Source of the DNA: Pseudoips prasinana
Lineage: Eukaryota > Arthropoda > Insecta > Lepidoptera > Nolidae
Length of the DNA stretch: 64,000 nucleotides
Direction of reading: 5' to 3'
Assembly (NCBI GenBank): GCA_951640165.1
Contig: OX621244.1
Span: 16,262,001 to 16,326,000, forward strand
The notes beneath the pieces are model-generated. The model did not search any database, was not told the origin of the DNA, and was given only the letters and a program-made list of their open reading frames with translations. Numbering within the stretch: position 1 is the stretch's first letter; every line of letters begins with the position of its first letter. The position numbers were made by a program, and so were the translations under genes. Positions 10,389 to 19,867 of the stretch are shown in pieces.

Positions 10389-10541
10389 CTTTAAATGTCT
10401 GTGGCTGAGTTGGGTTTCGAGTGTTGACAGCTTTTACAGTAACTCCAGGACCTCCGTATTGTATTTCGGTGACGGCTGTTCCCAACCTGATGTCTAGACC
10501 ATCTGACAGCGCCACTGGTACACACGAGTATCCATTGCGAA
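10389..10541 (-). CDS. Su(var)3-3: Internal exon of lysine-specific histone demethylase 1 (LSD1/KDM1A, Su(var)3-3)
   Basis: LSD1 is the FAD-dependent nuclear demethylase that removes methyl groups from histone H3 lysine 4, usually with a CoREST partner. On the minus strand an exon of 153 nt lies between TTTCTTTTTCAG and GTAAAATT, a canonical acceptor and donor. It begins with two bases completing a codon and ends with one spare base (phase 1 in and out). Its 50 whole codons begin [20 protein letters not shown] and later include VKAVNTR. From memory, human LSD1 reads [20 protein letters not shown] followed by AVNTR in its amine-oxidase domain, so identity is high and ungapped at the start. It is an exon, not a retrocopy, because splice sites flank it. 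The previous exon (expected to encode the residues before VRNGY) and the next one (expected CDAVLCTLPLG-like) were not found in the window. Only recognised host gene here. Confidence 0.9.
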
Positions 10542-10639
10542 CTGAAAAAGAAAAACAAGATTTAATACGCTGTTCATAGCACGTTAGGCCCTGCTTAGTT
10601 TAGTAATCCGTAGTCTAGGTTGACCACGGCGAGGATATA
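10542..10639. other. LSD1 intron start (5' side of the exon)
   Basis: Contains the pyrimidine-rich tract of the splice acceptor (CTTGTTTTTCTTTTTCAG on the minus strand) and nothing else recognised. Confidence 0.6.
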
Positions 10640-11086
10640 TTTTTAGGGTTCCGTAGCCAAATGGCAAAAATCGGCCAAGTGCGAGTCGGACTCGCACATG
10701 AAGGGTTCCATAGCAGCAAGTATTTCAGTTGATTAAATGAATGCAAATTGCGGTTTATGGCGTATTAAAAAAAAACTACTTGCTAGATCTCGTTCAAACA
10801 AATTTTCGTTGTTAGTTTACATGGTAATATACATCATATATTTTTTTTAGTTTTATCATTCTCTTATTTTAGAAGTTAGAGGGGGGGGGGGACACCCATT
10901 TTACCACTTTGGAAGTGTCTCTCGCGAAAACTATTCAGTTTAGAAAAAAATGATATTAGGAACCTCAATATCATTTTTGAAGACCTATCCATAGACACCC
11001 CACATGTATGGGTACGATGAAAAAACAAATTTGGGTTTCAGTTCTATGTATGGCGACCCCCCAAAATAATTGTTCTTTTTCTATTG
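10640..11086 (+). repeat. Unclassified repeat P, copy 1 (rearranged, truncated)
   Basis: The first 31 bases (TTTTTAGGGTTCCGTAGCCA and on to GGCAAAAA) are the reverse complement of the right end of copy 2. They are joined directly to the other terminus (CGGCCAAGTGCGAGTCGG), followed by about 410 bases collinear with copy 2 that stop at TGTTCTTTTTCTATT. Contains an 11-G run (10881-10891). No ORF. See the full copies at 12150-12758 and 54790-55396. Confidence 0.8.
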
Positions 11087-11942
11087 AAATGAAATCGCCT
11101 AGAGAAGAGAGACAATAAACTAAAGACCTTACGAGACCGGTACTCCCATTGAGTTTCGAATCTAATTTTCAGAATGGTTACTGAAGGGGAGATGCATGAG
11201 TCGGTCGTACCTACCAGGATAATTCAGCTTTCAATGTAATCTCATTCTCATTTAAAGTTTCTAATTTAATGTCGAAAAATAAAATATCACAATAAAAAAA
11301 ATATCCTTTATAATAATAATGCGCGCACACACGAACACACACATACACACACAGTCTCTACCTAGTTTAAGAGACAGGTTCAATTATATGGACATGTATA
11401 ACTTGTACAATGTAATGGTATAATTAATAAATCATGTAGTTATGTGATAATAATAAATAAATAAATAAAACTCAAATAAAAACCCAGATCAAGCCAAAAA
11501 AAGTTATCGTGGAGCGTGAATATGTAGACATAGCATACAAAAAATATTATAGCTCTGTAGCTACACAATAATCTCGAACCAGCATTACTTTCATAACAAT
11601 CTACAGCCAAACATAGCCCTTTTCGTCAACAAAAAGAAATCCCTTAGTCCGTACACCGAATGTAATTCACAAGGGTGGAACTATACCTGAACAAACTCTT
11701 ACTGTTTCTTTATTTTGTCTCGGCTTACACATGGTTGTATTTGTCCGATAAAGCGGCACACACGATGTAATCACTGCAACAGTTAAACTGATAACAGCGG
11801 CCCTATTGTGTTCTAATACCTAAGTGGATTCAGGTAGTAAGTAGTCACAAAGGGAAATCGGTTTTGTTGAAATCTAATAAGTATACTCGTATGTGAAAAA
11901 GAAGTACACATCAAAAAGTAATAAATAAATATATAAAAACTG
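11087..11942. other. Non-coding with a CA-rich microsatellite
   Basis: A GCGCGCACACACGAACACAC-like run lies at about 11321-11352. Nothing else recognised. Confidence 0.45.
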
Positions 11943-12138
11943 TGTGGTGACGGCATAGAATATCATCACCCTATCTCATCCCGTGGGGGGGCGTAGAAAT
12001 CGACCGAGGGAATATCTAGCATTTTTATGTGAACTATGGCCATCAAACTGCGATCGCCAACCCGTTTGCCAAGCGTGGCGATTAAGCCATTGGCCCCCCA
12101 TTCTTTGGGGAGGCTTTTGTCGTACTGTGGCTGACATG
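11943..12138 (+). repeat. SINE-like repeat R with LINE-type 3' end
   Basis: Shares ordered words with 34036-34270, 53600-53797 and 53802-54030: ATCATCACCC, CTCATCCCGTGGGGGG, CGTAGAAATCGACC, GAGGGAATATCTA, GCGATCGCCAACCCGTTTGC, GGGGAGGCTTTTGTC. The best copies end in an (ATG)n tail. About 200-230 bp with no ORF. The 3' end resembles the RTE-type tail, so it is probably a non-autonomous partner of such a LINE (inference). Confidence 0.65.
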
Positions 12139-12149
12139 AAGAAATGCAA

Positions 12150-12758
12150 AAAAACCGGCCAAGTGCGAGTCGGACTCGCCCATGAAGGGCTCCGTAGCAG
12201 CAAGTATTGCTGTTGATTAAATGAAAGCAAATTGCGGTTTACGATTTATGAAGTATTAAACAAAACTACTTGCTAGATCTCGTTCAAACCAATTTTCGTT
12301 GTTAGTTTGCATAGTAATGTACATTTTCATTCATATATTATTTTAGGTTTATGCTTCTGTTATATTACGTTACGGGGGGGGGGGGGGGGGACACTCATTT
12401 TACCACTTTGGAAGTGTCTCTCGCGCAAACTATTAGTTTAGAAATAAAATGATATTAGAAACTTCAATATCATTTTTGAAGACCTATCCATAGACACCCC
12501 ACATGTATGAGTACGATGAAATTTTTTTTTAGAGTTTCAGGTCTATGTATGGGGACTCCCCCATTCCTATTGTTCTTTTTCTATTTTTGTGTAAAAATCT
12601 TAATGCGGTTCACCGGATACATCTACTTACCAAGTTTCAACAGTACAGCTCTTATAGTTTCGGAAAAAGTGGCTGTGACATACGGACGGACAGACAGACA
12701 GACATGACGAATCTATAAGGGTTCCGTTTTTTGCCATTTGGCTACGGAACCCTAAAAA
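12150..12758 (+). repeat. Unclassified repeat P, copy 2 (full length, about 609 bp)
   Basis: The left end is AAAACCGGCCAAGTGCGAGT then CGGACTCGCC, which includes a palindrome close to GCGAGTCCGACTCGC. The right end is a hairpin, GGGTTCCGT...ACGGAACCC, followed by TAAAAA. The interior has a 17-G run (12374-12390), TTACCACTTTGGAAGTGTCT, and a CGGACGGACAGACAGACAGA tract. It is collinear over its whole length with the inverted copy at 54790-55396. No long ORF. No target duplication recognised and class unknown to me. Confidence 0.85.
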
Positions 12759-13245
12759 TGATTATTCCAACTTAGGAACAACAACATTTTAATTCAATTT
12801 GCGCCCTAATTGATAGAGAGCAACCCTTCTCCATTGAATGGACTAGAATTGGAATGATGAAGGTAGCAGAAGGTGTACTAAGCAAATAACTTGAGTAAAT
12901 ATGCGTTATAGTTTAAACTAATAATATAATATAAAAATACTTGAGAGGTGTCAAGGGACACCCGGATGGAACGAAGTTATTTCTTATTATTTATTATGTA
13001 CAAAAAACCTGTATACACTCAACAAAAATAATCGTCGCGACGCCACTCTGTTCAATGCGAAATAGAAATGAAAATATCTGGCTTGCTTTCTATAAGAGAG
13101 AGAGAGATAGAGAAACATGCGCACGCCGCATAGCTGCAAAAAGTGTCGTGACAACTTTTCGTAAGAATTATTTGGAAATAAGATTTACTTGGCATAAACA
13201 TGGTGATAGCCTACACATATTGTTCTTATTTTCATCTATCGTACA
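12759..13245. other. Non-coding; short GA microsatellite
   Basis: An (AG)n run sits near 13095-13106. The 143-codon plus-strand frame at 12941-13372 has no domain and runs into the Helitron, so it is not taken as a gene. Confidence 0.45.
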
Positions 13246-13422
13246 CAAGCTGTGGCTCGCGGTTTTACCCGCGTTAAACTTTATAAATTATAGGCTACGT
13301 GTTATTCGGATATATAAGCTATATTACTACAAAGTTTTATCAAAATCTGTTCGGTGGTTTTTGCGTGAATAAGTAACCAACATACACACTCACAAACTTT
13401 CGTCTTTATAATATAAATATGA
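13246..13422 (-). mobile_element. Non-autonomous Helitron (about 180-bp family)
   Basis: On the minus strand it starts TCATATTTATATTATAAAGA and ends with the hairpin ACGCGGGTAAAACCGCG, then a mutated CTRR end (CTTG). T follows and A precedes. Same family as 28515-28705, 39264-39439 and 57544-57739. Confidence 0.8.
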
Positions 13423-13460
13423 TTATGCCTAGGCAATTTTAGGCTTGAAAATTTATATGT

Positions 13461-13800
13461 ATAATGTCCTCCTAGCCGAATTTCGGCCACGGCGGCCAGT
13501 CTCATTAGAGATTAGCCATCTGCGCGGGACATACTAGTGCACAAGTGTGTCCGCAAACACAGGAGCACTTTCTATTCCATCACTCTCATGATCCGATGGG
13601 ACGCCTAGCGACCCCCGACCGACCGGAAAGAGGTCAGGTACAGGACCGACGGCTTTATGTGCTCTCCGAGGCACGGGGGCATAATACCGCCAACTCCCAG
13701 ACTTCGGGCTAATGCAAAGAAATTTATCTTTTTACAATAATGTCCCAAAATCACTTTTGGGCCGACCCAAGATTTGAACCCAGGACCTCGTTTTCTGCGG
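13461..13800 (-). repeat. SINE family B, head partly lost
   Basis: Collinear with 4009-4345: the end CCTAGCCGAATTTCGGCC, GTGCACAAGTGTGTCC, CTCTCATGATCCGATGGGAC, GAGGTCAGGTACAGGACCGA, CTCCGAGGCACGGG, and a B-box-like GGTTCAAATC. The A-box end is truncated. Confidence 0.75.
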
Positions 13801-13979
13801 GTGAACATTTTATATTATAGATTATATTATTATGTATTACTGTGCACCTATTACACAACTTTCTCATGGATCTCCCCGTCGCATCAGTTTAGTTTTATTT
13901 TCCCTGAGAGAGAATTGATTATTATTGTCCCAGAGTCGAGTTTCGAACCCCAAAGTAAAAAAAATCAATACTTTGTAGT

Positions 13980-14065
13980 TTTATTTACAAGACGGCTTGA
14001 AGCCTCGCTCTCCTCTTTAGTCCGGTGAAGCAGTGAAAGCCCTAAGGCTAACCGTCAATAAAACG
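13980..14065. repeat. Dispersed repeat F, fragment
   Basis: Contains CCGGTGAAGCAGTGAAAGCC. Related words occur near 47608-47650 (AGCTTTCACTGCTTTACTGG, opposite strand) and 57185-57225 (TTCGGTGCAGCAGTGAAAGA). Family unknown. Confidence 0.4.
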
Positions 14066-14251
14066 TCATTAAAAAAAAGAAGTATACCTACTACATACTC
14101 GTATATATTTCAGAAATGTAAGAGTTACTATATCATTATAAAAGGTCTTCAAAATAAACGGTAGTTTATTAATTTTGCTGCATAGCTTTTGTTTTCCATA
14201 TACATACGAGTACGTAACGCGACTTAGCCGATACTTAAGAACCAATTAACG

Positions 14252-14541
14252 GGTCTGGTGGCGTGGTTGGTAAATGCTTCCTTTTCACGCAGGAGGTCGT
14301 GGGTTCGATTCTCACCCAGGACATATATTTTTGTGCATGAACATGTCTGTTTGTCCTGAGCCTGGGTGTAATTATCATCTATTACAAAAGTAAAAGTAGT
14401 ATTAAAAGTATTATAATATGTATATCAGTATCAGTGTAGTGTATCAGTTATCTGGTTTCCATAGTATAAGCTCTGCTTAGTTTGGGATCAGATGGCGGTG
14501 TGTAAATAATTTCCCAGGATATTATTATATTATTATTAATT
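14252..14541 (+). repeat. SINE family A, full-length copy
   Basis: The head TGGTGGCGTGGTTGG (A-box-like, one base off consensus) is followed by GTCGTGGGTTCGATTCTCAC with B box GGTTCGATTCT. Then come GTGCATGAACATGTCTGTTT, the GTATATCAGTATCAGTG region, TTATCTGGTTTCCATAG and CTCTGCTTAGTTTGGGATCA, and an ATTATTATTAATT tail. It is the clearest complete SINE-A in the window. Confidence 0.85.
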
Positions 14542-15689
14542 TATTCGCTTCCATAACAAAATTGATGTGGGAACTTTGTTTAACTTCGTAGTTGCCAAAA
14601 AGTGGAAGTCTGTTTAATATTTTTGACTAATTAATTATATTTAATTTGACTGTTAATTAATTATAGTGTAAAATAGCTCCCCTTAACTATATATTTAAAA
14701 ATATTGTGCTTTTGGATACGCCTGTTCTATATTGCATAACATAAACAACTAGTCATTAAATTTGGAGGAACGCACTCACATGTGCAAACATAAAGATAGA
14801 CGAATATTTATGTTAAGAACAATTAATAATTGTTAACTAAACTTGCTTGACATTTTGTGTTAATGAAATGAAATTTATTCAGCACTTGGGTATTAACATA
14901 CACTTGTACTTGTCAAGGTCACAATGCAGTACATAAACATAGTGGATAGTATAAAATTTACAAAAAAAAATAATTAGTCCGTCCGTGCGGTTTGTTTTAT
15001 CGCATATATTTTCTGAAATCCTTAAATAAATAACAAATTACTAATCTATTATTTTGAAATTTAGTTCTACTATATTAAAATTAAAGAATGGAAGACTAAT
15101 TTAATTTTCTCAGTACACAGTTTAAAATTAACTGTTACATTTTTCAACGAACTACAGTGTTCCAGCTACAAAACCAGTGATTTCCCCAACACGTCCATTC
15201 CAGCGAACTATTCTAGTTTGTGACACTGGAGGCTACTTCCAGTGTATGCAGTTGCAACATTGTACCATTTAACGATATTAGCCCGGTATGTTGTCACAAC
15301 CGGCCGTTGCTCGAATAAACTGTCCGAAACTAAAGTACCATAAAAGGAGACCACGAAATGTGTGCACTTGCAGACACTACGACACAAACCCTACAACGTT
15401 GTCATTTAAACTGAACTGCATTTAACATTCATTCGTAAATACCTTTAGGATACCTGCAGCTTTAGTTAAATTGGTTACTTGAGCTTTATTTGAATAATAT
15501 AATTGAAACACACTTTGTACACTTATTAAACAACTTTATAGAGGAGAAGGTTATCAAAACATAATATATTTTTTTAAATTACTAAGCCAATTTTAATTTA
15601 TAATTCATTTTTGTTTCTTGATATATGCACCGGGATGACTGCTTGAAAATGGTAACTTACTCAAATTTCAAAATCTATGTGTATTCAAA
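14542..15689. other. Non-coding, nothing recognised
   Basis: AT-rich, no ORF of note and no repeat identified. Confidence 0.5.
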
Positions 15690-15818
15690 GATGATGGGCC
15701 AGTTAACGTGATTGGTAAAAGCTTGCCTATCACGCCGCAGGCGGTTCGATCCCCACCCAGGTTAGACATTTGTGTGCATGCAAATGTCTGTACAGACAAA
15801 CAGACATGTGTAATTTCT
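15690..15818 (+). repeat. SINE family A head fragment
   Basis: Has an A-box-like TTAACGTGATTGG, the B box GGTTCGATCCC and the following GTGTGCATGCAAATGTCTGT. The body that follows in full copies is missing. Confidence 0.6.
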
Positions 15819-15834
15819 ATATAAGTATGTGTTG

Positions 15835-15960
15835 ATTTGACGAGTAGATGTATGAAAGGGTCGGTTTTAGGGATATTTTGCGCAATTGTCAGAGGAATAT
15901 CTGAGAGCATATTTTCAAACGGATGCAAACTAAGGGTCATGGAAGGCAATAGTGGTTGCA
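15835..15960 (-). repeat. Dispersed repeat G
   Basis: The minus strand reads CCCTTAGTTTGCATCC, CAATTGCGCAAAATATCCC, TAAAACCGACCCTTTCATAC. Related to 57040-57100 (CTTAAAACCGACCCTCTCAT) and weakly to 5640-5725. No coding function inferred. Confidence 0.45.
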
Positions 15961-15978
15961 GTCGTACTTTTAAACGCC

Positions 15979-16111
15979 ATATACACACAGCTACATATCA
16001 AGCTATTCATTTCCAATATAAGCTGACCTGTCATTGTCTGGAACTCCAATTCACACGAGATCAGCTTATACTGGTAATATATAGCTTGATGTGTAGCCGT
16101 GTGTACGATAT
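15979..16111. repeat. Foldback MITE, about 50-bp arms
   Basis: ATATACACACAGCTACATAT then CAAGCTAT on the left pairs with ATAGCTTGATGTGTAGCCGT then GTGTACGATAT on the right. The inner arms AATATAAGCTGA and TCAGCTTATACT also pair. About 133 bp, non-coding. Confidence 0.7.
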
Positions 16112-16692
16112 GTAAAGACCTCAGATCATGTAAAGTGCTACTAGAGTTTCTAATACTTGCCTAAAGTGAAAACCCGTGTTGCTGACCGTACAGGTAGATA
16201 AGATCTAACGTCTATAAATTTATATATTACTAATTACATATTACTATTAAGATGTTACTGAGATTGAACAAATTTTATTTATATTTGTTTGACAGCAATG
16301 TTTTCCTCTGTTATTGTTCTAAATTACTTATTTTATTAATAGTTTGTGCACTTTTCATGTATTGGAAAAATAAGCACATACACAAACTCTTCCTCGTTTA
16401 GAAGAAAAATAATACATATTCTCAGCTTTAAAACTTATAACCAATTTTATTATCTGCCGGCTTCAAAGCTCTAAAGCTTTAAAGATTACAAAAAATATTT
16501 CAATAACATTGTTAGCGGCTAACTGGACTAACCACTCGACCATTACCTTGGCAATTTACCCCAACACATTGAACGAGTTTTTAAAAAGTTGGTTAAGTTT
16601 ACATCAAAGAAAATCCATGGGTTCCCGCCTAAAACTTATGTTAACTTAGTATTTTTTTTTTTTTTTTTTTTTTGGAAGTTCATTATAAATGG
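16112..16692. other. Non-coding; T run at 16651-16673
   Basis: No gene. The 23-base T run may be the poly(A) end of a minus-strand retroelement whose body I cannot recognise. Confidence 0.4.
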
Positions 16693-16948
16693 ACGGAATA
16701 GAATAGAATCAGAATCAGAATAGTTTATTTGTAAAACATAGGTTTAGAACATATACATTAATCATACATGTCAAGGTCTTAAATAATTATTTGTTACACT
16801 ATGTTTTGTCATTGATGACATACAAATACAATCAAATACATTAAACAAAAATATACATCAAAATTCATTAAAAGAACAAAATTACTACAAAAATGTCATA
16901 ACAAATTAATATGTAAGAAATTATAATAAACAATAATGAGTAAATTAA

Positions 16949-19867
16949 TTAAAGTGATTTATCATTTAAATATTCATCTAAGGTATAATAACATTTCTCA
17001 GTCAATAGTTTGTGAATAAATTTTTTGAACATCTTTAATGGCATACACTTTATGACATCAGGTATTTTATTATAAATTTTGGGAGCAACACCAAAGAAGC
17101 TTTTTTTCATCAATGCAGTATTACATTTTACCATACACAGGTTATTTTCATATTGACTTCGAATTGGAGTCTTCTTAACTGCTGAAAATTTTGTGAACAA
17201 ATGTGGGTTGGATTTTATAAATAATGCTGTTTCATATATGTACATAGCTGGTAACGTTAATATTTTAAATTTCTTGAAGTAGGGAACGCAGCTATCTGTT
17301 GGCTTTAAATTACACATTGATCTTATGCATCTTTTTTGTATTCTAAATACCAATTCCCTATCTGTTGAATGCCCCCAGAAAACAATACCATAACGTAAGA
17401 TAGAGACAACAAGTCCATGATAAGCTGTCAGCAGAGTCTCAGTGTTTACTTTCTTTGAAAGTTGGAATAGTAGATACGCAGATTTACTCAGTCGTTTGCA
17501 AATTTCTTCCAGGTGAGGTTTCCAAGTTAATTTGTGGTCTACCGTTATACCTAAGAATTTTGTACACGTAACTTCTTCTATTTGAAACTTATCATATGTA
17601 ATATTTAGTGGTGGATGTTCACGACGCTGGTAAAACTGTATAATTTTTGTTTTATTTAAGTTAATTACCAGATTATTATTATTAAGCCAATTTATAATGT
17701 TCTTAAGTGAGTTATTGATGTCATTTCGATATTCTTTTGGATCAGAGCATTCTATGATAGCTGTACTGTCATCTGCAAAAAGTACCATTTTATTTCTCGA
17801 TTTTCTTGGGAGGTCATTAATATATATTAGGAATAGAGGAGGCCCCAGTACGCTACCTTGAGGTACACCATATCTAACAGATCTTGCTTCAGAGACGTAC
17901 GTAGTTTCTAATTTGCTCGTAGGACAAATTCTTGAGATTTCTGTACATTGTGTCCTATCACTCAGATATGATTCTAAGAGTTTATAGATGTTTCTTCGAA
18001 TGCCGTACCCGTGTAACTTTTTTAACAAGATCTTATGATCTACAAAGTCGAAGGCTTTTGTCATATCCGTGAAGATGGACGATACAGGATTTCTTTTATC
18101 TACAGAAGTCATTATATTTGATAGTAGGTCAAATAGTGCCATATTAATATTAGTGTTTTTCCTAAATCCTTTTTGTTCACTGCAAAATAACTGAAATTTT
18201 TCGAAATACGTATACATAGATTTATATATAATTTTTTCGATAATCTTTGAGAAAACCGGTAGTTTTGCGATTGGCCTGTAATTTTTTACGTTGGTTTTAT
18301 CGTGATTTTTATAAATGGGTTTAATAACCACCTTCTTGAGTTTAGTTGGAAATATGCCATCGGAAATGCAAAGATTAATTATATGTGATAACGGTGCCGC
18401 TATTATTTCCTTTACGTCCTTAATTACTTTGGTTGATATACCATCGTATCCTACAGTACTGGTATTTTTTAGACTGTTTATTATGTTTATAATGTCAGTA
18501 TTCGAAACTGGTAGCATAAAAAGTGATTGCAAAGTAGAATTTTCAATAACATAATTACTAGTATTATTAAAATTTGTGCGTGAATTATTTTCTATTATCT
18601 CTATAAAATATTTATTAAATTCATTCGCAATATCTAGGGGATTTGTAAAATTTAAGTTATGGCTTTGTATAGTCAATATTTGTTCTTGCGGCAAACATAC
18701 TTTGGATTTGTTAATAACTTGCCAAGCAGCTTTTGATTTATTTTGAGACGTCTTTATGTAGTGGTTGTTTTTGGCTATCTGAGTTAAATTTATTATTTTT
18801 CTATAGCGCGTGGAATAATTTTTAAAAACAAGTCTATTTTTTCTTGTTGGATTAAGCCTATATGTCCATAGTAACTGCCTCTGTTTTCTACTACATATTT
18901 TTATTCCATTAGAAATCCATTTCGTTTTTTTGCAAGTATGAATGGTTACAATTTTGTTTGGAAAGCACAGTTTGTATAGCAACGTAAAGTCATCTATAAA
19001 ATTATCATACGATTCATTTGCGTCTTTAGCTTTGTATACTAGATGAAAAGATAACTTCTTAAGATGATTTTTGAATTTATTTAAGTTATCTACTGAGATT
19101 TCTTGTTTTTTTGTTTTCCAATATTTAAGCGTACAGGTTTTTTTAATAGGAACTTGGAGTAACTGTGATGTGTGGTCCGATAGAACTAAATCTATTATTT
19201 CAGCTTTACAATATTTTCGGTAAGAGTGAGCAAAATTATCTATGCAGGAGTTACTGATTAATCTAGTTGGTTTATGGAGTGCTAATTTTAGATTATATTG
19301 CAAGAGAAAGGTTTCAAATTCTAATGTAATTTTATTTCTTTTTAACACATCAATATTAAAGTCTCCAGTCAATATAATTTTTTTATTTATAGATAAGCAA
19401 AGTTTTCGTAATATAATATCTAGTTTTTCATAAAATACATTATAGTTATATTTTGGAATTCTGTATAAACATATAACAACAATATTATAAGATATAAGTT
19501 CAATACCACAACATTCAAAGACGCCTGTTATTGATTGCTTTGCTACATCAGTTAATTCTCTAAAATGCAGTCCTGTTCTTACAAAAATACAAGTTCCTCC
19601 ACGTTTCACACCTCTGGTGTAGAAAGCTGCTGGGCAGAAGTTAGGTATATGCAGTATATTTTCATAGCCTGTTTCTATAAAATGCTCTGTTATACAGATG
19701 ACATCTATCTTTGTCCCCTTGCTATAAAGCTCTTCTAATTTTACTACTAACAAGTCTGCTTTATTTATAAGCCCTGCTATATTCTGATGTAGAATGGTAA
19801 GGTGGTAGTTATAGAAAAAACTGACTCGGTATTGTATTTGTCGATATTGGTAATTCAGTACTATTTT
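16949..19867 (-). CDS. CR1 ORF2: endonuclease plus reverse transcriptase
   Basis: An open frame of 972 codons, bounded upstream by TAG at 19868-19870. There is no ATG before the endonuclease: the frame enters through the ORF1 overlap and reads TILHQNIAGLINKAD. Residues numbered from leucine at 19753: endonuclease motifs TEHF (E23), GDFNID (130-135) and SDH (192-194). RT landmarks are GYDGIS (435-440), NYRPIAKLPVFSKIIEK (about 491), TDMTKAFDFVDH (D563), GVPQGSVLGPPLF (629-641) and FADD (659-662, catalytic DD). The C-terminus ends KMFKKFIHKLLTEKCYYTL then DEYLNDKSL. All catalytic signatures are present. It nicks target DNA and copies the element RNA by target-primed reverse transcription. Translation probably depends on ORF1, by +1 frameshift or reinitiation. 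Confidence 0.9.
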   Translation of the reverse strand, partial: KIVLNYQYRQIQYRVSFFYNYHLTILHQNIAGLINKADLLVVKLEELYSKGTKIDVICITEHFIETGYENILHIPNFCPAAFYTRGVKRGGTCIFVRTGLHFRELTDVAKQSITGVFECCGIELISYNIVVICLYRIPKYNYNVFYEKLDIILRKLCLSINKKIILTGDFNIDVLKRNKITLEFETFLLQYNLKLALHKPTRLISNSCIDNFAHSYRKYCKAEIIDLVLSDHTSQLLQVPIKKTCTLKYWKTKKQEISVDNLNKFKNHLKKLSFHLVYKAKDANESYDNFIDDFTLLYKLCFPNKIVTIHTCKKTKWISNGIKICSRKQRQLLWTYRLNPTRKNRLVFKNYSTRYRKIINLTQIAKNNHYIKTSQNKSKAAWQVINKSKVCLPQEQILTIQSHNLNFTNPLDIANEFNKYFIEIIENNSRTNFNNTSNYVIENSTLQSLFMLPVSNTDIINIINSLKNTSTVGYDGISTKVIKDVKEIIAAPLSHIINLCISDGIFPTKLKKVVIKPIYKNHDKTNVKNYRPIAKLPVFSKIIEKIIYKSMYTYFEKFQLFCSEQKGFRKNTNINMALFDLLSNIMTSVDKRNPVSSIFTDMTKAFDFVDHKILLKKLHGYGIRRNIYKLLESYLSDRTQCTEISRICPTSKLETTYVSEARSVRYGVPQGSVLGPPLFLIYINDLPRKSRNKMVLFADDSTAIIECSDPKEYRNDINNSLKNIINWLNNNNLVINLNKTKIIQFYQRREHPPLNITYDKFQIEEVTCTKFLGITVDHKLTWKPHLEEICKRLSKSAYLLFQLSKKVNTETLLTAYHGLVVSILRYGIVFWGHSTDRELVFRIQKRCIRSMCNLKPTDSCVPYFKKFKILTLPAMYIYETALFIKSNPHLFTKFSAVKKTPIRSQYENNLCMVKCNTALMKKSFFGVAPKIYNKIPDVIKCMPLKMFKKFIHKLLTEKCYYTLDEYLNDKSL

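Noticed and set aside
12941..13372. 143-codon plus-strand frame
   Set aside because: No domain or family similarity, and its C-terminal part is Helitron sequence in reverse.
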